From: Phoronis pallida
Taxonomy: Eukaryota > Phoronida > Phoronidae
Length of the DNA: 12,060 nucleotides
NCBI GenBank assembly: GCA_028565715.1
Contig: JAOXYC010193465.1
Coordinates: 1-12,060 of the forward strand
Direction: 5' to 3'
The notes under the pieces are model-generated. The model saw only the letters and a program-made list of their open reading frames with translations, was not told the DNA's origin and did no database searches. Below are positions 9,301-12,060 of the stretch, in pieces; within the stretch, counting starts at the first letter, position 1; each line of letters begins with the position of its first letter. The position numbers were made by a program, and so were the translations under genes.

Positions 9301-10201
9301 TATTGTTTCTGATGAAAAATATTGTGCACGGTCTCCAGGTTTGACATGGTAGAAGTATTTCACTAGCTTAGAGGCTAACTATGTTTTTTGATGATTTTGA
9401 TGCCACTTCATTTAATAGGTAGAAGGTTCCAAACGTAGTGTCCAAGCCAGAGAATGATAGGTTATTTGGCTTGGGTTTGAATATGATGTGAGGTTATTCG
9501 ATTGAAACTTGAACCCGATGAAGTATTTTAATGAGGCTTCAGCCGAGTTAAAATACTTCATCCGAATAACCTCACCTCATATTTAAACACTGCAAAATAA
9601 CCTATTTATACTAACTATGCACCAAATAAGTTGCCTTTTTCTGATTTGTGACACACTTTTTGAAAAATAACATGAATGTAATAATGCATTTACGTCATCT
9701 CTCAATATGGGCTCACGGATCGTGCACACGCGACCGTATTCAGCAGCATATTCAATGATTTATTGTGCAACATTGGTGGTATAAATACTTTTATTGTAAT
9801 CCCCTGATAAAGTTTGGTCACTTACCGTTTCATCAATAGCATCAGGGTCAATTCCATCCTCTGTGAAATCACTCGTCATGGAAGTTCTTCCATCGGACTC
9901 ATTGTCGCCATTCAAATTGTTCACCTTATAATCACTGCCACCGCAGCTCCATCTAGCGGCAGGTGTATTCAACGAGTTCTGTCGACTAAGATTATTTGAG
10001 AGTGCCTTTGGTCCTCCATTCAGAGAATTTTGACGACTATTGGAAAAAGAGTTTTTACGACTGTTTAAAGAGTTCTGTCTGCTTAGATCATTTTCACCAT
10101 TGATGGCGTTTTGACGGCTAAGTCCGGTGCGACCTTGAAGGCTGTTTTGTGGACTGAGTGTTCTCTGATTATTCAGTGGTATTGCCTGGCCATTGCAGTC
10201 A
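3191..10201 (-). CDS. Cav3: T-type (Cav3) voltage-gated calcium channel alpha-1 subunit, partial gene of ten internal exons
   Basis: Pore-forming subunit of a low-voltage-activated calcium channel in the plasma membrane. Joined minus-strand exons: 10201-9826, 9217-9126, 8570-8378, 7937-7626, 7304-7179, 6576-6487, 6028-5821, 4971-4820, 3926-3817, 3321-3191 (1790 nt; one leftover base, 596 codons, one leftover base). All junctions keep frame and all are GT-AG. Diagnostic Cav3 stretches include [14 protein letters not shown] (domain III S4), [31 protein letters not shown] (domain III S6 end), RWNQLD and [17 protein letters not shown] (domain IV S3-S4). Cav3 channels have four such domains and usually exceed 2,000 residues, so about a quarter is visible. 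Invertebrates usually have one Cav3 gene; no single vertebrate paralogue (CACNA1G, H or I) is implied. HVA calcium channels and NALCN are excluded by the domain III and IV signatures. No start or stop codon lies in the window. Confidence 0.97.
3322..3816 (-). other. Cav3: Cav3 intron (domain IV S2 exon to S3-S4 exon)
   Basis: 495-bp AT-rich intron with GTAAGT donor and CTTTCAG acceptor. I see no gene, repeat or RNA in it. Confidence 0.85.
3817..3926 (-). CDS. Cav3: Cav3 exon: domain IV S1-S2 loop, S2 and S2-S3 loop
   Basis: 110-nt exon, 36 codons plus two bases, between TTTTTTACAG and GTAAGT; it is too short for ordinary open-frame searches. It encodes KLEYALK, S2 ([20 protein letters not shown]) and LGVVPYFRE, with the final AG completing Arg from the next exon to give R-W-N-Q-L-D. 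The pattern LE.ALK..NY.FT.VF..EA.LK is the Cav3 domain IV S2 signature. The Glu in IIEAF is the S2 acidic residue of the voltage sensor. Confidence 0.95.
3927..4819 (-). other. Cav3: Cav3 intron (domain IV S1 exon to S2 exon)
   Basis: 893-bp intron, the longest complete one in the window. It contains the partial S1 exon duplicate at 4699-4760. Around 4380-4500 it has a locally more GC-rich patch of unknown origin (GTGCGCGTG, GGGGCGCTACTAG). The remainder is AT-rich with no recognisable feature. Confidence 0.85.
4699..4760 (-). pseudogene. Partial tandem duplicate of the domain IV S1 exon
   Basis: Positions 4699-4760 match 4818-4879 (offset 119) at 57 of 62 bases, with 38 identical in a row. 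The match covers the last 60 bp of the S1 exon plus the GT of its donor, and similarity stops abruptly at 4760. In the exon's frame the copy reads [20 protein letters not shown]. Of five differences, three are silent and two change residues (E to K, A to V). The donor has become GTATTT. The acceptor side of the exon is missing; AG dinucleotides upstream (TAG ending 4776, AAG ending 4770) lack a good pyrimidine tract. Either would give an exon of 75 or 69 nt that is phase-neutral between the flanking exons, so rare inclusion cannot be excluded. More likely it is an inert relic or an assembly artefact. Confidence 0.85.
4820..4971 (-). CDS. Cav3: Cav3 exon: III-IV linker end and domain IV S1
   Basis: 152-nt exon (two bases completing Glu, then 50 codons) between TATTTCAG and GTAAGT. 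It encodes [19 protein letters not shown], which contains the P-Y-Y-x-x-Y motif of the Cav3 III-IV linker, and then domain IV S1 ([20 protein letters not shown]) ending FYEMPA. The next exon continues in phase 0. The last 60 bp plus the GT of the donor are repeated in the downstream intron at 4699-4760; that partial copy is listed separately. This copy is the functional one because it has the whole S1 helix, a good acceptor tract and frame continuity on both sides. Confidence 0.95.
5403..5426. repeat. Perfect short inverted repeat
   Basis: GACACAGGCTT and AAGCCTGTGTC form 11-bp perfect arms around TT, in the Cav3 intron. It lies 54 bp from a second, longer palindrome at 5481-5530. Confidence 0.85.
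5481..5530. repeat. Perfect 24-bp-arm palindrome
   Basis: Arms 5481-5504 and 5507-5530 are perfectly complementary over 24 bp with only AA between them. The left arm begins TTCAAAAGTGTTTAGAAATC. A further small hairpin follows at 5532-5557 (CACATTT with AAATGTG). Such near-zero-loop palindromes are usually unstable, so this may be a recent mobile-element footprint or a structural element. Confidence 0.9.
5821..6028 (-). CDS. Cav3: Cav3 exon: domain III S6 and start of III-IV linker
   Basis: 208-nt exon, phase 0 start, 69 codons plus one base, between TTCTTTCAG and GTTAGT. It encodes [16 protein letters not shown], the S6 helix ([20 protein letters not shown]), then [15 protein letters not shown] and a basic, probably helical stretch ([19 protein letters not shown]). 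The glutamate run followed by alternating basic residues is the usual start of the Cav3 III-IV linker. The last base, G, joins AA of the next exon to give Glu. The linker is short: about 35 residues separate FHKCR from the domain IV pre-S1 Tyr-Tyr motif. Confidence 0.96.
6029..6486 (-). other. Cav3: Cav3 intron (pore exon to domain III S6 exon)
   Basis: 458-bp AT-rich intron. I see no gene, repeat or RNA in it. Its GTTTGT donor is weak. Confidence 0.85.
6487..6576 (-). CDS. Cav3: Cav3 exon: domain III pore helix and selectivity filter
   Basis: 90-nt exon, 30 codons in phase 0, between TATTACAG and GTTTGT. It encodes [14 protein letters not shown] followed by [16 protein letters not shown]. 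The Asp in RDGW is the domain III selectivity residue; Cav3 filters are E-E-D-D across domains I-IV, where HVA channels have E in all four, so this Asp supports the T-type call. The residue before it is Arg, where the vertebrate Cav3 proteins I recall have Lys (S-K-D-G-W). VNIMY.GLDAV..DQQ after the filter is closely conserved. The donor GTTTGT is the weakest of the ten, but the frame and homology stop exactly there. Confidence 0.95.
6577..7178 (-). other. Cav3: Cav3 intron (turret exon to pore exon)
   Basis: 602-bp intron, about half of it a tRNA-headed SINE inserted in the opposite orientation to the gene (about 6770-7075). The remainder is AT-rich. Confidence 0.85.
6770..7075 (+). mobile_element. 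tRNA-derived SINE (Met-tRNA-like head)
   Basis: The 5' part is a tRNA-like RNA polymerase III promoter: a perfect A box TAGCTTAGTTGG (6783-6794) and a near-consensus B box GGTTCGGATCC (6827-6837), with a 5-bp T-arm (GTGGG with CCCGC). The anticodon loop CTCATAA (6807-6813) would place CAT, suggesting origin from a methionine tRNA. The anticodon stem lacks one base and no 3' acceptor pairing is seen, so it is not a working tRNA. The non-tRNA body follows (CCGTTGTGTCCATGAACAAG and GAAACCGGGATAGAATCTGG), resembling repeats I associate with echinoderms and other marine invertebrates. The 3' border is approximate. It is antisense to the Cav3 gene. Confidence 0.8.
7179..7304 (-). CDS. Cav3: Cav3 exon: domain III S5-pore extracellular turret
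   Basis: 126-nt exon, 42 codons in phase 0, between ATTTCCAG and GTAAGT. It begins LFKGMLFYC, which continues GVQ of the previous exon to give the calcium channel motif GVQLFKG. The extracellular loop holds two cysteines (FYCNAN and KTDCID), which in Cav3 channels are conserved and probably pair, and two N-glycosylation sequons, NVT and NKT. It ends KYNFDDLGQ, the start of the pore helix. Vertebrate Cav3 also carries N-x-S/T sites in this loop (NITN-like), so the glycosylated turret is a family feature. Confidence 0.95.
7305..7625 (-). other. Cav3: Cav3 intron (domain III S5 exon to turret exon)
   Basis: 321-bp AT-rich intron, the shortest in the window. Nothing further is visible in it. Confidence 0.85.
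7626..7937 (-). CDS. Cav3: Cav3 exon: domain III S2 end, S3, S4, S4-S5 linker and S5
   Basis: 312-nt exon of exactly 104 codons in phase 0, between TATTTCAG and GTGAGT. Order: end of S2 and S2-S3 loop ([18 protein letters not shown]), S3 ([19 protein letters not shown], with its conserved Asp), S4 ([19 protein letters not shown]), S4-S5 linker ([17 protein letters not shown]) and S5 ([21 protein letters not shown]). S4 has five arginines at every third position, the full voltage-sensor pattern. The segment aligns without gaps to remembered Cav3 domain III, apart from the short variable S3-S4 loop. The open frame on the opposite strand over the same bases is a shadow. Confidence 0.97.
7938..8377 (-). 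other. Cav3: Cav3 intron (domain III S1-S2 exon to S3-S5 exon)
   Basis: 440-bp AT-rich intron containing a SINE-type 3' tail near 8214-8275. Confidence 0.85.
8214..8275 (+). mobile_element. SINE-type 3' tail fragment
   Basis: The stretch TGTAAAGCGCCTTG, a short spacer, GGCGCTATATAAATAGCAAT and an AATAAATAAAT tail is a very common 3' end of tRNA-derived SINEs in animals. AGCGCC (8223-8228) and GGCGCT (8240-8245) form its stem. No tRNA-like head lies upstream in this intron, so this is probably a 5'-truncated copy. Confidence 0.6.
8378..8570 (-). CDS. Cav3: Cav3 exon: domain III S1 and S2
   Basis: 193-nt exon (one base completing Gln, then 64 codons) between ATTACAG and GTAAGA. It encodes [18 protein letters not shown], the S1 helix ([17 protein letters not shown]), a short extracellular loop ([11 protein letters not shown]) and S2 ([17 protein letters not shown]). 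The NCIT.AMERP and SNYIFT..F..EM..K patterns are strongly Cav3-like. The Glu in FFSEM is the conserved S2 acidic residue that in voltage sensors helps move the S4 arginines. The open frame continues upstream through the acceptor into intron and a tRNA-like element; that extension is not coding, because the acceptor and homology both start at LRKLC. Confidence 0.95.
8661..8722 (-). mobile_element. tRNA-like SINE head
   Basis: On the minus strand AAGCTTAGTTAG is a 10/12 match to the A-box consensus TRGCNNAGYNGG, and GGGTTCGATTCCC (8678-8666) is a perfect B box with a short T-arm. No acceptor stem is seen. The following sequence runs directly to the acceptor of the domain III S1-S2 exon about 90 bp away, so any SINE body is short or has supplied part of that intron end. 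Confidence 0.65.
8926..8995 (-). mobile_element. tRNA-like SINE head
   Basis: On the minus strand TAACTCAGGTGG is a 10/12 A-box match and GGGTTCGATTCCC (8940-8928) is a perfect B box within a perfect 5-bp T-arm (CTGGG with CCCAG). CTGA/TCAG can form a short anticodon stem. There is no acceptor stem, so it is a SINE head or tRNA pseudogene. It lies 204 bp upstream of the head at 8661-8722, in the same orientation. Confidence 0.7.
9126..9217 (-). CDS. Cav3: Cav3 exon: end of II-III linker leading to domain III S1
   Basis: 92-nt exon, too short to appear as a long open frame, between TTTTTTTTCAG and GTAAGT. It starts in phase 0 and gives 30 codons plus CA, which becomes Gln with the next exon's A. 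The product, [15 protein letters not shown] followed by [16 protein letters not shown], matches the Cav3 pre-S1 segment: a Cys/Phe-rich stretch, then a S-x-Y-x-F motif just before the first domain III helix. Four cysteines in this segment suggest a structured juxtamembrane element, although only the SLYIF-like part is clearly recognisable. The flanking exons join in frame on both sides. Confidence 0.92.
9218..9825 (-). other. Cav3: Cav3 intron (II-III linker exon to pre-S1 exon)
   Basis: 608-bp intron containing the foldback element at 9457-9605. The flanks are AT-rich with nothing else visible. Confidence 0.85.
9457..9605. repeat. Imperfect foldback (MITE-like) element
   Basis: The outer arms 9457-9500 and 9563-9605 are imperfect inverted copies; the inner part of the arms, GTGAGGTTATTCG, pairs perfectly. 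Inside, 9517-9530 pairs with 9549-9562 over 14 bp (GATGAAGTATTTTA), with a small GGCT/AGCC stem at the apex. A 16-nt segment on the left (9501-9516) is unpaired. No target-site duplication was identified. A non-autonomous DNA transposon or a fragment of one is the likeliest origin. Confidence 0.75.
9826..10201 (-). CDS. Cav3: Cav3 exon: II-III cytoplasmic linker with repeated S-R-Q-N-S-L units
   Basis: 376-nt exon (one carry-in base plus 125 codons) between a TTTTCAG acceptor and a GTAAGT donor. It opens with DCNG, which matches a short conserved stretch of the vertebrate Cav3 II-III linker. Residues 15-77 hold six degenerate repeat units: LSPQNSL, LSRQNAI, LSRQNSL, SRKNSF, SRQNSL, LSRQNSL. 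Four keep R-x-x-S, a basophilic kinase pattern; those preceded by Leu fit hydrophobic-x-R-Q-x-S-hydrophobic, the CaMKII-type pattern. The last 27 residues are acidic (D/E-rich, ending DPDAIDET), as in the end of the vertebrate linker. No membrane segments are present, so this part is cytoplasmic and probably disordered. The reading frame is fixed by the next exon, which continues in phase 0. Function of the repeats is inference. Confidence 0.9.
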
Positions 10202-12060
10202 CTGAAAACAAAAGCTTTATATTATGAAATAGTAGTTAATACAAGCTGTATTATGTCTATTTAGTAAAGAATGTAATTATAAAAATCAATTTAATTTTCT
10301 GAATATTGCTACCAACTTTAATCTTTTTGTTTAGTTTTAGTAGTCATGGTCATGTTTTTCATGCACTCTATCAAACAATGAAATAGTGAGTGAGCTAGCC
10401 AAACGTTCAATTTATTTACTTTTCCACAACTAGGTATTTCCTAAAATTAAGAACCGTACGAACATTTATTTATTTTTTGATTCCAAAACTCAGAGATTCT
10501 TTGAAACGGTCCGACATTTTGTAAACAATCAAAATTATGTTCATTTGTCCAATCAGTGTTTAATTCTCCAATCAAACATAATACTTTGAGAACTTTCTCT
10601 CATAACTCAATTATCGAGCTGGATAAGATAGAGGACTTAGTCCTAATTCCAGAAAAATTGGTATTATGGTATTAAAAATTTGAGAAAACATTTCCCACTT
10701 TCATTTGTAATAAGCCAATTTTTCTCAATTTCGGCAGAGTTCAACGTTCATTATTTTTTATCGAACCACAAGACATAACTGGGTCGAAGTCGTGTCGCAA
10801 GACATGTGTTACCTATTTCAATGCCTAAATACAAAACGCATGTTTACCTAGAGCAAAAACATAAATGCATGCACTAACCTAAACGATGTGTGTATGACAT
10901 CATATGAGTTGCTGCCTCTCGTGAAACATTCAATTACCTAAACTACAACACAAAAATCATGCAAAATAATATTATGAGTAATATAAATCATAAATACGCC
11001 ACAACACTAAACTAAAAACTCAATGATGGTTTGTCACAAATTGTTCACTTAAAACCATTAAGAAAATCAAAAAATTACAGAAAATCATAAATTTTCACAA
11101 AAAATAAGAAAGGCGGGGGACTATCAAATGCTAAACATGCTCAACCATGCAGGGGACCAAAACATCAACAAAATTTTATTTTACCTGAACAAATATGTGA
11201 CACAAGATCTGCAGAAATGGGATGCAATAAAATGAATAATGTATTAAATATCTTAAAGACAAAATTAGAATCATCAGCATTCTGCATATAAGAGAAATTT
11301 TTGAGGTGCAGTAATAAAACAAAAAATCCTGAATAACTTCATCCGAGTGCCATATCAAATTGTATCATAAAAAAATATTTTTCTTTTTAATATCAAACAA
11401 TGACTGCTATTCAATAATACGATGAAGCAATTGATGCAATAAATTGTAGCCAAGCACCATGCAGCATGAAAAACAAATCCATAAAATTTGCATCTACAGT
11501 GAGATTAATACAATCATAACTTAATTTGTGATCTCAATCAAATATTCAAATGTCAAGATGTTACAAATGTGATCAGTTTGCATGCCCTTATGTTGTTAAG
11601 CTGAGGTCACATAGTCATCCTCATCTGGAACAATTTGTCACCAGTGTTAACTTGATAATACTGCTGTCACACTGGCACATTGTCTGCAAAGTGTGTAGTG
11701 TCATTGCCATTGCTACTGTTCAATTCACCTCAAAAGTGTTTTAAAAACATTTTTTTTCATTAGAATATTTTTGTTCCAATGTCAATTTGTTCCATAATAA
11801 GAAACTGTGACCATAGTTTAAAAAAGTACACACTCTACTGTAAACAAAAAAGCCTAACACTTTCAAATGTCCAAAACAACTCTTCAATACACTAAAATGC
11901 CTTTGTATGACAATTTTTAAATTGTCATAAAAAGGCATTTTAGTGCATTGAAAAGTTGTTTTGGACATTTGAATGTTTTATGCTTTTTTGGAAAGCTCAT
12001 GGAATATTCCAACAAGAGCCTTTTGAGATTATGAAATGGCAAATTTAGTGCATTGAAGAG
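10202..12060 (-). other. Cav3: Upstream Cav3 intron, cut by the window edge
   Basis: Sequence upstream of the II-III linker exon acceptor (TTTTCAG at 10208-10202). I find no Cav3 domain II or other linker exon here. Open frames at 11176-11358 (-), 11550-11744 (+) and 11741-11968 (-) have no recognisable domain, and the last lies within the foldback. The stretch is AT-rich, with a long foldback and a partial repeat copy at its far end (11845-12060). It is called intron because the exon it precedes begins in mid-codon. Confidence 0.7.
11845..11990. repeat. Long near-perfect foldback with 72-bp arms
   Basis: Arms 11845-11916 and 11919-11990 pair at 66 of 72 positions around a TT centre. The six mismatches are at 11905, 11889, 11882, 11861, 11858 and 11854 against their partners. 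Part of the right arm recurs downstream: TTTAGTGCATTGA at 11939-11951 is repeated at 12044-12056 (offset 105), with looser similarity around it, and may continue past the window edge. This fits a foldback or MITE-type element. The minus-strand open frame across it is a by-product. Confidence 0.85.

Noticed and set aside
11176-11358. Possible short exon ending FLQILCHIFVQ before GTAAAA (11185)
   Set aside because: FQIL resembles a calcium channel pore helix, and a CTGCAG upstream could serve as acceptor, but the remaining residues do not follow any Cav3 segment and a 24-nt exon cannot be supported.
11550-11744. Plus-strand frame with a Cys/His pattern (YKCDQFACPY..HSHPH)
   Set aside because: The spacing does not fit a C2H2 zinc finger, there is only one unit and no splice context. 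It is judged chance.

Overview
This is a low-GC, intron-rich animal genomic window. It is dominated by one gene on the minus strand: the middle part of a T-type (Cav3) voltage-gated calcium channel alpha-1 subunit. Ten consecutive exons between 10201 and 3191 join in one open frame of 596 complete codons, and all ten have GT donors and AG acceptors. In gene order they encode the end of the II-III cytoplasmic linker, all of domain III (S1-S6 with its pore), the III-IV linker, and domain IV S1 to mid S4. The gene is cut at both window edges: domains I-II lie beyond 12060, and the rest of domain IV and the C-terminus lie below position 1.

Layout in gene order (high to low coordinates): 12060-10202 is upstream intron, AT-rich, with a strong 146-bp foldback at its far end. 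Exons follow at 10201-9826, 9217-9126, 8570-8378, 7937-7626, 7304-7179, 6576-6487, 6028-5821, 4971-4820, 3926-3817 and 3321-3191. The 3190-1 stretch is downstream intron. The introns carry a tRNA-headed SINE, two isolated tRNA-like SINE heads, a SINE-type 3' tail, a large imperfect foldback, a cluster of short hairpins and a GC-rich anonymous block. A hammerhead-ribozyme-like motif lies in the terminal intron.

The tRNA-derived SINEs and the 'AAAGCGCC..GGCGCTATATAAAT' tail suggest a marine invertebrate, perhaps an echinoderm or another invertebrate deuterostome. This is inference from general familiarity with such repeats, and I cannot fix the taxon.

Two observations stand out. First, the II-III linker exon contains six degenerate repeats of an L-S-R-Q-N-S-L unit; four keep an R-x-x-S core that closely fits the CaMKII-type consensus. 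Second, the final 60 bp of the domain IV S1 exon, with its GT donor, is present as a partial tandem copy in the following intron (57/62 identical over the exon end plus GT). Nothing in the window suggests prokaryotic, viral or CRISPR-like content.
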